Assembly (NCBI GenBank): GCA_023389055.1
Contig: JAEWFA010000056.1
Span: 1 to 40,074 of the forward strand
Direction of reading: 5' to 3'
Length of the DNA stretch: 40,074 nucleotides
DNA from: Pseudomonadota bacterium
Lineage (GTDB): Bacteria > Pseudomonadota > Gammaproteobacteria > Burkholderiales > Burkholderiaceae_E
Within the stretch, counting starts at the first letter, position 1; every line of letters begins with the position of its first letter. The notes beneath the pieces were generated by a model, which had not been told where the DNA came from, did no database searches, and was given only the letters and a program-made list of their open reading frames with translations. A program made the position numbers and the translations under genes. Of this stretch, positions 16,037 through 24,058 are shown piece after piece.

Positions 16037-16879
16037 ATGCGTTTCCAGGGCACCGACACCTACGTCGCCACCGACGACCTTAAGCTCGCCGTCAACGCGG
16101 CCATTCGCCTGCAGCGCCCGCTGCTGATCAAGGGCGAACCGGGCACCGGCAAGACGATGCTCGCCGAGGAAGTGGCCTCGGCACTCGACATGCCGCTGCT
16201 GCAGTGGCACATCAAGTCGACGACGAAGGCCCAGCAGGGCCTGTACGAATACGACGCCGTGTCGCGGCTGCGCGACTCGCAACTCGGCGACGAGCGCGTG
16301 AAGGACATCCACAACTACATCGTCCAGGGCGTGCTGTGGCAGGCCTTCGAGTCCGATCGGCCGGTCGTACTGCTGATCGACGAAATCGACAAGGCCGACA
16401 TCGAGTTCCCGAACGACCTGCTGCGCGAGCTCGACCGGATGGAGTTCTACGTCTACGAGACGCGCCAGCTGATCCGAGCGAAGCACCGGCCCGTGGTGAT
16501 GATCACGTCGAACAACGAGAAGGAGCTGCCCGACGCCTTCCTGCGCCGCTGCTTCTTCCATTACATCAAGTTTCCCGACAAGGAAACGATGCAGCAGATC
16601 GTCGACGTGCATTTCCCGAACCTGAAGAAGACGCTGCTGAAGGAAGCGCTCGAAGCCTTCTTCCAGATGCGCGAGCTTCCCGGGCTGAAGAAGAAGCCGT
16701 CGACGAGCGAGCTGCTCGACTGGCTGAAGCTGCTCGTCGCCGAGGACATCCCGCCCGAGGCGCTGCGCTCGAAGGACGGCAAGAGCGTCATCCCGCCGCT
16801 GCACGGCGCGCTGCTGAAGAACGAGCAGGACGTGCATCTGTTCGAGCGGCTCATCTTCATGGCTCGTCATAATCGGTAG
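16037..16879 (+). CDS. MoxR-family AAA+ ATPase
   Basis: The 280-residue protein has Walker A GEPGTGKT (residues 33-40), Walker B VVLLIDEIDKAD, sensor-1-like MITSNNEKELPDAFLRRC and the arginine-rich region that follows. MoxR ATPases act with von Willebrand factor A proteins as chaperones that insert metals or mature enzyme complexes; CoxD/CoxE for CO dehydrogenase is the classic case. The vWA partner is encoded two genes downstream. The ATG at 16037 lacks a clear Shine-Dalgarno sequence, but it begins exactly at the family's usual N-terminus (MRFQGTDTYVA). Confidence 0.93.
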   Translation: MRFQGTDTYVATDDLKLAVNAAIRLQRPLLIKGEPGTGKTMLAEEVASALDMPLLQWHIKSTTKAQQGLYEYDAVSRLRDSQLGDERVKDIHNYIVQGVLWQAFESDRPVVLLIDEIDKADIEFPNDLLRELDRMEFYVYETRQLIRAKHRPVVMITSNNEKELPDAFLRRCFFHYIKFPDKETMQQIVDVHFPNLKKTLLKEALEAFFQMRELPGLKKKPSTSELLDWLKLLVAEDIPPEALRSKDGKSVIPPLHGALLKNEQDVHLFERLIFMARHNR

Positions 16880-16882
16880 ACC

Positions 16883-17491
16883 ATGGCCGGCTGGGTCGAA
16901 CCCGTCACGCTCGCGGGCGAGCACGTCGTCCTCGAGCCGCTCGCGCGTTCGCACGTGGAGGGACTCGCTCGTGCCGCGGCGGATGGCGAGCTGTGGCGGC
17001 TCTGGTACACGTCGGTGCCCTCGCCCGAACGTACTCAGGCGTACGTCGACGCAGCGCTCGAGATGCGCGAGCGCGACGGGGCGCTGCCTTTCGTCGTGCG
17101 ACGGCGCAGCGATGGCGCGGTCGTCGGAACCACGCGCTTCTTCCACGTCGAGCCCTCGCACCGGCGTCTCGAGCTCGGGCATACCTGGTATGCGGCGAAC
17201 GCGCAGCGCACCTCGGTGAACGCCGAATGCAAGCTGCTGCTGCTCGGCCACGCGTTCGACGCGCTCGGCGCGATCGCCGTCGAGTTGCGAACGCATTTCC
17301 TCAACCACGCCAGCCGGCGCGCGATCGAGCGGCTGGGCGCGAAGCTGGACGGCGTACTGCGCCATCACCTGACGATGCCCAACGGCACGCTGCGCGACAC
17401 CTGCGTCTACAGCATCCTCGCCGCGGAGTGGCCCGCCGTGCGCGAGAACCTGAAGCTGCGGCTGTCGATGCGCGGAGCAACGCAATGCTGA
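16883..17491 (+). CDS. GNAT-family N-acetyltransferase (RimJ/RimL-like)
   Basis: The 202-residue protein shows the RimJ/RimL pattern: an N-terminal strand with LAGEHVVLEPLARSHVEGL, a central VVGTTRFFHVEPSHRRLELGHTWY, and a C-terminal region with LRTHFLNHASRRAIERLGAK, the acetyl-CoA site and following helix. The substrate cannot be read from sequence. It sits between a moxR gene (3-base gap) and a vWA gene (7-base overlap), so all three are probably translated together. Confidence 0.88.
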   Translation: MAGWVEPVTLAGEHVVLEPLARSHVEGLARAAADGELWRLWYTSVPSPERTQAYVDAALEMRERDGALPFVVRRRSDGAVVGTTRFFHVEPSHRRLELGHTWYAANAQRTSVNAECKLLLLGHAFDALGAIAVELRTHFLNHASRRAIERLGAKLDGVLRHHLTMPNGTLRDTCVYSILAAEWPAVRENLKLRLSMRGATQC

Positions 17492-18660
17492 TCGACTTCT
17501 TCCTGCACCTGCGCGGCGCGAAGCTGCCGGTGTCGATCAAGGAATACCTGCTGCTGCTCGAGGCGATGCGCGAGCACGTGATCGGGCCGTCGATCGACGA
17601 GTTCTACTTCCTGTCGCGCGCCACGCTGGTGAAGGACGAGCGCAACTTCGACAAGTTCGACAAGGCCTTCGGCGCTTACTTCAACGGCGTGCGCGCAATT
17701 CCCGGCATCGACGTCGATCTGCCGCTCGAGTGGCTGAAGCGCCGCCTGCAGCGCGAGTTCACGCCCGAGGAAAAAGCCGCGATCGAGGCGATGGGCGGGC
17801 TCGACAAGCTGCTCGAGCGACTGCGTGAGCTGCTAGAAGAGCAGAAGGAGCGTCACGAAGGCGGCAGCAAGTGGATCGGCACCAACGGCACCTCGCCCTT
17901 CGGCAACGGCGGCTACCACCCGGAAGGCGTCCGCATCGGCGGGCCGTCCGCCGGCAACCGCACGGCGGTGAAAGTGTGGGAGCAGCGCGCATACCGCGAC
18001 TACGACGACCAGGTGGAACTGGGAACGCGCAACATCAAGGTCGCGCTGCGGCGTCTTCGCAAGTTCGCCCGCGAAGGCGCCGACGAGGAGCTCGATCTGG
18101 ACGACACGATCGCGTCCACCGCGCGCAATGCCGGCTGGCTCGACATCCGGATGATTCCGGAGCGGCACAACACGATCAAGGTGCTGATGCTGCTCGACGT
18201 CGGCGGCACGATGGACGACCACATCCAGCAGACCGAGGAACTGTTCTCGGCGGCAAAAACCGAGTTCAAGCACCTCGAGTTCTACTACTTCCACAACTGC
18301 GTCTACGACCACGTCTGGAAGAACAATCGACGTCGCCACGCCGAGCGCTTCGACACCTGGGACATCCTGCGCAAGTACAACCCCGACTACCGGCTCATCT
18401 TCGTCGGCGACGCGACGATGAGCCCCTACGAGGTGCTGCAGCCGGGCGGCTCGGTCGAGTACAACAACGAGGAAGCAGGCGCCGTGTGGCTGCGCCGGCT
18501 GGTCGAGCGCTTCCCGAAGTTCGCCTGGCTGAACCCGGAGCCGGAAGGCGTCTGGGAGTATCGGCAATCGATCGCCGTCATCCGGCAGATCCTGCAGGGG
18601 CGGATGTACCCGCTCACCATCCAGGGGCTCGAGCGCGCGATGCGGGAGCTGTCGAAATAG
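17485..18660 (+). CDS. vWA-domain protein, CoxE-like partner of MoxR
   Basis: The 391-residue protein has a helical N-terminal half (coiled-coil-like KLLERLRELLEEQKERHEGG near residues 108-127) and a C-terminal vWA domain from about residue 232 (IKVLMLLDVGGTMDDHI). The metal-ion adhesion motif, DxSxS in classic vWA domains, here reads D238-V-G-G-T242, so the first Ser is Gly and the second Thr. This subfamily often has DxGxS, so partial degeneracy is expected, but the Thr is less usual. It likely works with the MoxR ATPase on an unidentified client. The ATG at 17485 lies inside the GNAT gene end. Confidence 0.9.
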   Translation: MLIDFFLHLRGAKLPVSIKEYLLLLEAMREHVIGPSIDEFYFLSRATLVKDERNFDKFDKAFGAYFNGVRAIPGIDVDLPLEWLKRRLQREFTPEEKAAIEAMGGLDKLLERLRELLEEQKERHEGGSKWIGTNGTSPFGNGGYHPEGVRIGGPSAGNRTAVKVWEQRAYRDYDDQVELGTRNIKVALRRLRKFAREGADEELDLDDTIASTARNAGWLDIRMIPERHNTIKVLMLLDVGGTMDDHIQQTEELFSAAKTEFKHLEFYYFHNCVYDHVWKNNRRRHAERFDTWDILRKYNPDYRLIFVGDATMSPYEVLQPGGSVEYNNEEAGAVWLRRLVERFPKFAWLNPEPEGVWEYRQSIAVIRQILQGRMYPLTIQGLERAMRELSK

Positions 18661-18680
18661 GGCTTCTCGTTTCGACTGCG

Positions 18681-19025
18681 CTACGGCTGCCGAACGATAT
18701 CCACCGATATCTCCACCGCCGCAGTCTTTCCCCGGTTCTCGAGCCAGTGCAGCGTGTTGCGGTCCTCGGGCCAACCCGCGCCCGGCCCATAGTCCGTCGC
18801 GACTCCGTTTCGATGGTCGGTGATCGTTCCCTGCAGGATATAGACGACGCCAGGCCGGTCGATGTGATCGTGCACCGGCCCGAAGACGCCCCCGGGCTCG
18901 ATCGTTACCAGGCGCATTCGAAGTTGGCGTCCCTGCATGCCTTCGATTTCCGGGCCGAGGTCCACGGCGCAGAGCAGCTGCACCGTAACGCCCTTCGTCT
19001 CGGGCGCCGCCTGTTCGTTGCCCAT
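18681..19025 (-). CDS. Cupin-domain protein
   Basis: The 114-residue protein is a single beta-barrel cupin. The first motif reads PGGVFGPVHDHIDRPGVVYI with metal-ligand-type His residues; the second, weaker motif contains GWPEDRNTLHWLENRGK. Small cupins of this size are often enzymes or sensors of unknown substrate. The start ATG at 19025 has GAGG about 7 bases upstream. It faces the vWA gene tail to tail and is divergent from the pcaC relic; cupins and carboxymuconolactone decarboxylase-like proteins are common neighbours. Confidence 0.75.
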   Translation of the reverse strand: MGNEQAAPETKGVTVQLLCAVDLGPEIEGMQGRQLRMRLVTIEPGGVFGPVHDHIDRPGVVYILQGTITDHRNGVATDYGPGAGWPEDRNTLHWLENRGKTAAVEISVDIVRQP

Positions 19026-19162
19026 CGCATGCCTCGCTCCGGCTCGGTATGCGCCCGAGCGTACTCCTGCCGGCCGTCTACGAAGAAGTAGTGGACTTCG
19101 AACCGCGCGGGAGCACCGGCTGCATCGGCCTGCCACTCCCACCCCACCCCCAGGAGAGATTC

Positions 19163-19395
19163 ATGAACAAGGATCTGTTCGAACGAGGATTGAAAGTCCG
19201 CCGCGAATCGCGATGCTCACCGCGTTGAATCGGCCGCACGAGATTCGCCTGCACGTTCGCGGAGCATTGAACAACGGCGTCACGAAAGACGAGATTGCCG
19301 AAGTGTTCCTGCAGACGGCCATCTATTGCGGTGTGCCCGCGGCCATCGACAGCTTCCGCGTCGCGCGCGAGGTGTTCAAGGAAACGGAGCGCTGA
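19163..19395 (+). pseudogene. 4-carboxymuconolactone decarboxylase (pcaC) relic with internal deletion
   Basis: The start is intact: AGGAG, then ATG at 19163, coding MNKDLFERGLKVRRE, the normal PcaC N-terminus. The frame then breaks near 19208 and stops at 19226-19228. In another frame the normal C-terminal half follows: AMLTALNRPHEIRLHVRG, then GVTKDEIAEVFLQTAIYCGV, ending VAREVFKETER. Compared with remembered PcaC sequences, about 50-55 middle residues are missing, including those bearing catalytic groups. So the gene lost an internal block whose length is not a multiple of three. PcaC acts in the protocatechuate branch of the beta-ketoadipate pathway; no other pca gene is visible. Confidence 0.85.
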
Positions 19396-19486
19396 CCGGG
19401 TCAGCCGAAACACGCGCCGGCCTCTTCCCCGGCGCTGGGCAACGTGGACGTCGCGAACACGCCGCGCGCCATATCGCGACCCCGGC

Positions 19487-21304
19487 TCAATCCGCGATCG
19501 GCGGCGCCACCTTCAGCACTTCGTCGAGCGTCGTCTGCCCGGCGGCGATCTTCTGTGCCCCGGCCAGCCGCAGCGGGCGCATGCCCGAGCGCATCGCGCG
19601 CCGGCGGATCTCGCCCAGGTCGGGCCGCTCGTCGATCAGCCGGCGCAGGTCGGCGTCGAGCTGCAGCATCTCGTACAGGCCGCTGCGGCCGCGGTAGCCG
19701 GTCATCCGGCATTCGAGGCAGCCCACCGGCCGGTAGACGCGCGCCGGCCTGGCCGCTCGAAACGGCCGGATCAAGGCGCTCCACTGCTCGTCGGCGAGTT
19801 CCCCGCTCGCCTCCTTGCACGACTCGCACAGCGTGCGCACGAGGCGCTGCGCCATCACGCCGATCAGCGTCGCGTTCAGCAGGTACGACGGCACGCCGAG
19901 ATCGAGCAGTCGCGTGATCGCCGACGGCGCGTCGTTCGTGTGCAGCGTCGAGAGCACGAGGTGCCCGGTGAGCGCCGCCTGGATCGCCATCTCGGCCGTC
20001 TCCAGGTCGCGGATCTCGCCGACCATCACGATGTCGGGATCCTGGCGCATCAGCGCCCGGATGCCGTCGGCGAAGCCGAGCTCGATGCCGTGCTGCACCT
20101 GCATCTGGTTGAACGCGGGCTCGACCATTTCGATCGGGTCCTCGACGGTGCATACGTTGACTTCGTCCGTCGCCAGTCCCTTGAGCGTCGTGTACAGCGT
20201 CGTCGTCTTGCCCGAGCCCGTCGGGCCGGTCACGAGCACGATCCCGTTGGGTCGCGTCGTCATCGACTCCCACAGCGCGAGGTCGTCGTCCTGGAAGCCC
20301 AGTTCGGAGAAGTCCCGCACGAGCACTTCGGGATCGAAGATGCGCATCACGAGCTTCTCGCCGAAGGCGGTCGGCAGCGTGGAGAGCCGCAACTCGATCT
20401 CGCGGCCGTCCGCGGTGCGCGTCTTGATACGCCCGTCCTGCGGACGGCGCTTCTCGATGACGTCCATGCGTCCGAGCAGCTTGATGCGGCTGGTCATCGC
20501 GGCGAGCACCGAAGCCGGCAAACGATAGACGTGGTGCAGCACGCCATCGATGCGAAAGCGGATCGAACCGCTGTCGCGACGCGGCTCGACGTGGATGTCG
20601 CTTGCGCGCTGCTCGAACGCGTACTGCCACAGCCAGTCGACGATCGTGACGATGTGCTGGTCGTTCGCGTCGACGCTGCGACCCGACCGCCCCAGTTCGA
20701 CCAGCTGCTCGAAATTGCTCTGCTGTGCGGCCGCGCCGTTCTTCTGGGCGCCGCGCACAGTACGTGCGAGCGTGAAGAACTCGACGATGTAGCGCGGGAT
20801 CTCCTGCGGATCCGCGACGACGCGGCGGATCGGCTTGCGCAGCATCGAGCCGAGCTCGTCGACCCAGTCGGTGACGAAAGGCTCTGCGGTCGCGATCGTC
20901 ACGCCTTCGGCGTCGACCGCGAGCGGCAGGATCTTGAAGCGCGTCGCGTACTGGCTCGACATCACTTCGCAGACGCGCGCGAGATCGACCTTCAGCGGAT
21001 CGATGCGCGCGTGCGGCAGGCCGACGCGCCGCGCGAACCACGGCACGAGCGTCTCGAGGTCGACGAGTCGGTTCGTCGTCGGCGAGCGGAACTTGCGCCG
21101 CGCGAGCGCGACCAGCGCGTGCTGCTCGCTGCTGGAGAGGTTCGCATAGCGGGCGACCGAATCCGCGTCGTCGCGCGAGAGGATCGCGTCGTCGACGAGT
21201 GCGGGAAGGAGGTCCTCGACCGTTACGCGACAGCCGGGACGGCCGAGCGCGGGCAGCGGCTCGTGCACGGCCGCGGCGGCGGTCGAACCCGTGCGCGCGT
21301 TCAT
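19487..21304 (-). CDS. GspE/PilB-family secretion or pilus ATPase, orphan
   Basis: The 605-residue protein has an N-terminal GspE_N/MshEN-like region (about residues 30-170) and a C-terminal ATPase: Walker A GPTGSGKTTT (360-369), Asp-box region ending in VEDPIE (387-392), Walker B DPDIVMVGEIRD (422-433) and the His box LSTLHTND. The zinc-binding tetracysteine is intact (C493, C496, C529, C532). These ATPases power pseudopilus or type IV pilus assembly at the inner membrane. No gspF/pilC-like, pilin or secretin gene is in the window. ATG 21304 is the first reasonable start; upstream codons run into intergenic DNA. Confidence 0.92.
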   Translation of the reverse strand: MNARTGSTAAAAVHEPLPALGRPGCRVTVEDLLPALVDDAILSRDDADSVARYANLSSSEQHALVALARRKFRSPTTNRLVDLETLVPWFARRVGLPHARIDPLKVDLARVCEVMSSQYATRFKILPLAVDAEGVTIATAEPFVTDWVDELGSMLRKPIRRVVADPQEIPRYIVEFFTLARTVRGAQKNGAAAQQSNFEQLVELGRSGRSVDANDQHIVTIVDWLWQYAFEQRASDIHVEPRRDSGSIRFRIDGVLHHVYRLPASVLAAMTSRIKLLGRMDVIEKRRPQDGRIKTRTADGREIELRLSTLPTAFGEKLVMRIFDPEVLVRDFSELGFQDDDLALWESMTTRPNGIVLVTGPTGSGKTTTLYTTLKGLATDEVNVCTVEDPIEMVEPAFNQMQVQHGIELGFADGIRALMRQDPDIVMVGEIRDLETAEMAIQAALTGHLVLSTLHTNDAPSAITRLLDLGVPSYLLNATLIGVMAQRLVRTLCESCKEASGELADEQWSALIRPFRAARPARVYRPVGCLECRMTGYRGRSGLYEMLQLDADLRRLIDERPDLGEIRRRAMRSGMRPLRLAGAQKIAAGQTTLDEVLKVAPPIAD

Positions 21305-21361
21305 GGCGGGACGGTAGCAAGGCGCCTGCTCGGGCGCGGCTTGCGGCGGACGAATGGTCGA

Positions 21362-21379
21362 TTCCGTCGTCCGACGGAA
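21362..21379. promoter_or_regulatory. 18-base inverted repeat in the gspE-like / 21472 intergenic region
   Basis: TTCCGTCG (21362-21369) and CGACGGAA (21372-21379) are perfect inverted copies around a 2-base centre. The site lies 58 bases before the minus-strand ATPase start and 93 bases before the plus-strand gene at 21472. The spacing suits a dimeric regulator operator better than a terminator, because the loop is too small. No regulator is assigned. Confidence 0.45.
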
Positions 21380-21471
21380 AGATGCCCCGCACTGCCGCGC
21401 TTTTCCTGCGAAGCGCCCAGTTGCAGAATGGGACGTGCGGCCTGACCGATCCGAGACGCGAGGCGCTTGCC

Positions 21472-22158
21472 ATGACAGCCTTCCTCGAGTGGACGAAGCA
21501 GCTGAACGACTACGGCCTTTGGGCTGCCGCAAGCCTGATCGCGCAGGTCGGCATCTTCGCGATCGGTCTTGTCTTCATCGGCAGGCGTCGTCGCATCCCG
21601 AACCTGAATTTCACGTTCGCGTTGGTCGAGGGGGAATTCAAGGATCGCACCCGCTCGAACCGCCAACTCCAGATCCTCGTCCGGAACCTGTCAGGCACCG
21701 ATGTGCTGCTGGGCGCGGCTTCCTTCACGACACGAACCCGTAGCGCGATCAGCGAATATGCGGACGGCGACTCCGCGACGAACGAATACGAATTGAAGTT
21801 CAGGACAAAGGAAGACGACTTCTTCTCCGATGCGTTCACGCTGATCAAGTCGACGCACCACGCCGTCACCTGGGTTCCACTGAACGAGGAAATGGATCCG
21901 GCGAAGATCATCGAGGCGATTCACGGTAGGGCGCTGCGCCGTTCCTACGTTCGCTGCAAGATCATCGTCCTGACCAAGCGCCCGGAAGTGATCAATTGCC
22001 GAATCCCGGTGATCAACGTCCAGCATCGGAAATACGGTTTGTACGTCGATCCCGCGCGGCCTCGCACGGTGGTGAATCCCCTTCCCGGGATCGTGTCGCG
22101 CGACCCGCCTGAGCCGGTCGCGCCTGCGCCGCCCGTGCCGGCTGCGCCGCAAGGATGA
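21472..22158 (+). CDS. Hypothetical single-pass membrane protein
   Basis: This is a 228-residue protein I do not recognise. One membrane helix lies near residues 14-34 (YGLWAAASLIAQVGIFAIGL), followed by a basic patch (GRRRRIP) that would stay in the cytoplasm. A mixed soluble domain follows (FTFALVEGEFKDRTRSNRQL; ILVRNLSGTDVLLGAASF), then a Pro-rich tail (PPEPVAPAPPVPAAPQG). The layout suggests an N-terminally anchored protein with a beta-rich cytoplasmic domain. ATG 21472 has GAGGCG about 8 bases upstream. It stands alone, divergent from the orphan ATPase. Confidence 0.7.
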   Translation: MTAFLEWTKQLNDYGLWAAASLIAQVGIFAIGLVFIGRRRRIPNLNFTFALVEGEFKDRTRSNRQLQILVRNLSGTDVLLGAASFTTRTRSAISEYADGDSATNEYELKFRTKEDDFFSDAFTLIKSTHHAVTWVPLNEEMDPAKIIEAIHGRALRRSYVRCKIIVLTKRPEVINCRIPVINVQHRKYGLYVDPARPRTVVNPLPGIVSRDPPEPVAPAPPVPAAPQG

Positions 22159-22226
22159 CAAGCGTAACGGCATCGAGAGGAGTTCTTTGCTCAACTCTGG
22201 CCCATCACCGTCCCGCGCGCCGCGCG

Positions 22227-22385
22227 TCATAGCGTAAAGCCGTGCGCGGTCTCGGTCGCGTCACCTCGCTCGAACTGGTCGAGCGAGCCCCGGCCATGCA
22301 GCGCGTGGTATGCCCCTGCCGCGTACGCGCCCAAAGCGTTTCCGCCGGAAATCGCAAGGGCGACGGTCGGTTGCTGCGGTCGCAT
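22227..22385 (-). pseudogene. Truncated patatin-like phospholipase
   Basis: A strong ribosome site (GGGAGG) and an ATG at 22385 open a 52-codon frame. It begins like patatin-family lipases: TVALAISGGNALGAYAAGAY, carrying the Gly-rich oxyanion-hole loop, then HALHGRG. After about residue 33 the match ends; the rest (SLDQFERGDATETAHGFTL) is unrelated. The GxSxG nucleophile region, which should follow shortly after, is absent. The remainder of the gene, which would be around 300 residues, is not found downstream. This is a 3'-deleted relic. Confidence 0.7.
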
Positions 22386-22551
22386 TGACGCCTCCCTGGA
22401 ACTTGCCGACGAGACGAGGAGAGTGCGCGAGAAGGTGCGCAACCCGGAAACCCGGAGGCGAGTAGCAGCACCTGCTCTTCGCGGCAATGCATCGTCGGCA
22501 CTGCCCGCATCTGCGTCCGCCAGGTTGTCCAGCAGCGACCGCGCCAGCCAG

Positions 22552-22980
22552 TCAGAACGTGATGCGCACCGAAGGGGCGCTGCGCTCCGCCGCTCCGTGA
22601 TACACGGCCTCGATGTTGTTGCCGTCGGGATCGCGGACGAACGCCGCGTAGTAGCCACGGTGGTATGCGCGCTCTCCGGGTGCACCGTTGTCGCTGCCGC
22701 CATGAGCCAGCGCCACCCGATGGAAAGCGTCGACTACCGCGGGACTCTGCGCCTGGAATGCCAGGTGAACGCGGCCCGTCAGGGCACCTTGCGCGGCCTT
22801 GCCGTCCGCTGCCGAGACGAAGAGTTCGTCGGACCAGAAGAAGCCATCGCCCGTTCCGCCCAGCGGTATGTTCAGGGCATCGAGGATGGCTTCGTAGAAG
22901 GTCCGGGCAACGGAAAGGTCGCGCACGACCAGCTGAATGTGATCGATCAGCCGGCCACGGTGTAGCTGGTGCGTTTCCAT
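22552..22980 (-). CDS. VOC-family (glyoxalase/bleomycin-resistance fold) protein
   Basis: The 142-residue single-domain protein has typical VOC strands: GRLIDHIQLVVRDLSVARTF near the N-terminus (His metal ligand), RVHLAFQAQSPAVVDAFHR in the middle, and YYAAFVRDPDGNNIEAVYH near the end (Asp-Pro-Asp-Gly-Asn and Glu ligand). Such proteins are metal-dependent lyases, dioxygenases or drug-binding proteins; substrate cannot be told. ATG 22980 has AGGAG at ideal spacing. It is 36 bases downstream of the GlxA-type regulator and may be co-transcribed with it. Confidence 0.88.
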   Translation of the reverse strand: METHQLHRGRLIDHIQLVVRDLSVARTFYEAILDALNIPLGGTGDGFFWSDELFVSAADGKAAQGALTGRVHLAFQAQSPAVVDAFHRVALAHGGSDNGAPGERAYHRGYYAAFVRDPDGNNIEAVYHGAAERSAPSVRITF

Positions 22981-23016
22981 CAGCAACTCCTTTGTCAAGC
23001 GTTCGTCGCACCCCGC

Positions 23017-24006
23017 TCAGGCAGGCGGGCGGCCGCGCCACTCCTTCGGCGTCATGCCATGCTGCCGCGCGAACGCCCGCTGCAACGCGTCGACCGAACG
23101 AAAACCGCTGCGACTCGCAATCCTTTCCTGCGTCCATTGCGTGCGACGCAGCAGCTGCATCGCCGCGGCCACCCTCGCCTGCTCGACGAAGCGCGCCGGC
23201 GTGCGGCCGACCTGGGCGGTGAAGGCGCGCGCGAAATGTCGAGGGCTCATCCGCGCGCGCTCGGCGAGCGCCTCCACAGACAGCTCGTCTTGCAGATGCG
23301 TGCCGATCCACGCGACGACGTCTCGAAGGCGATCGCTCGCAGCCGACTGCGCTTCGAGCGCCTGGCTCAGTTGCGGCTGCTCGCCGCCGCGCAGCATCGG
23401 CAGCGCCAACGTGCGAGCAATCTCCATTGACGTGTCGTGGCCGAGATCTTCCGCGACCAGCGCGAGCGCGAGCTCCAGGCCGGTGGTGACGCCGGCCGAC
23501 GTCCAGACAGACCCGTCGCGCACGTAGATGCGCTCGCGCTGCACGCGGACCTGCGGCCGCAGCGCCTGCAACTGGTCGCAGACGCGCCAATGCGTCGTCG
23601 CCTGGCGCCCGTCGAGCAGGCCCGCCGCCGCGAGCGCGAACGCGCCGCTGCAGACGCTGGCGATGCGACGCACCCGCGGTGCGATCTGGACGAGCCACGA
23701 GGCGATGTCGTGCTCGACGATCGCCGCGCGAACCGCCGGCTCGTCCCCGCCGGCGACGATCAGCGTGTCGATTGCGTCTGGAAGTTCCTCGAGCCTGCAC
23801 GTGCCGGCGAGGCTCAGGTTCCCGCTGGTGGCGACGGTGCCGCCGTCCGGAGAAGCGACGTGCACCCGATAGCTGCCGGAATGCATCGCCTCGGCCTTAC
23901 TGAAGATGCTGGCCGGCCCCGCGACGTCGATCGCCTCGACCCCGTCGAAGGCGATGAGCGCCACGTCCCTGGCAGGAATCGCGGCTTCTGCGTCGTTGTG
24001 AGGCAC
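23017..24006 (-). CDS. GlxA-family AraC-type regulator with DJ-1/PfpI domain
   Basis: The 329-residue protein (from GTG 24006) has a DJ-1/PfpI domain in its first 190 residues (VALIAFDGVEAIDVAGP; nucleophile-elbow Cys in ASVCSGAFALAAAGLLDGR) and a C-terminal AraC DNA-binding domain (LSVEALAERARMSPRHFARA; IASRSGFRSVDALQRAFARQ). Such regulators sense small metabolites and control adjacent catabolic or detoxification genes. An ATG at 24060 would overlap the start of the divergent gene and has no ribosome site; GTG 24006 has GAAGGG nearby and begins where the family normally does. Confidence 0.9.
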   Translation of the reverse strand: MPHNDAEAAIPARDVALIAFDGVEAIDVAGPASIFSKAEAMHSGSYRVHVASPDGGTVATSGNLSLAGTCRLEELPDAIDTLIVAGGDEPAVRAAIVEHDIASWLVQIAPRVRRIASVCSGAFALAAAGLLDGRQATTHWRVCDQLQALRPQVRVQRERIYVRDGSVWTSAGVTTGLELALALVAEDLGHDTSMEIARTLALPMLRGGEQPQLSQALEAQSAASDRLRDVVAWIGTHLQDELSVEALAERARMSPRHFARAFTAQVGRTPARFVEQARVAAAMQLLRRTQWTQERIASRSGFRSVDALQRAFARQHGMTPKEWRGRPPA

Positions 24007-24058
24007 GGCGGCCCTTCGTAGCCTCGAGACATCACCAACGTTTCGAGGAGCAGACGAC

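Noticed and set aside
18905..19147. Minus-strand frame reading GWEWQADAAGAPARFEVHYF
   Set aside because: The first 40 residues look protein-like, but it overlaps the cupin start in another frame, degenerates to Arg-rich sequence, and has no family I can name. It could be a relic.
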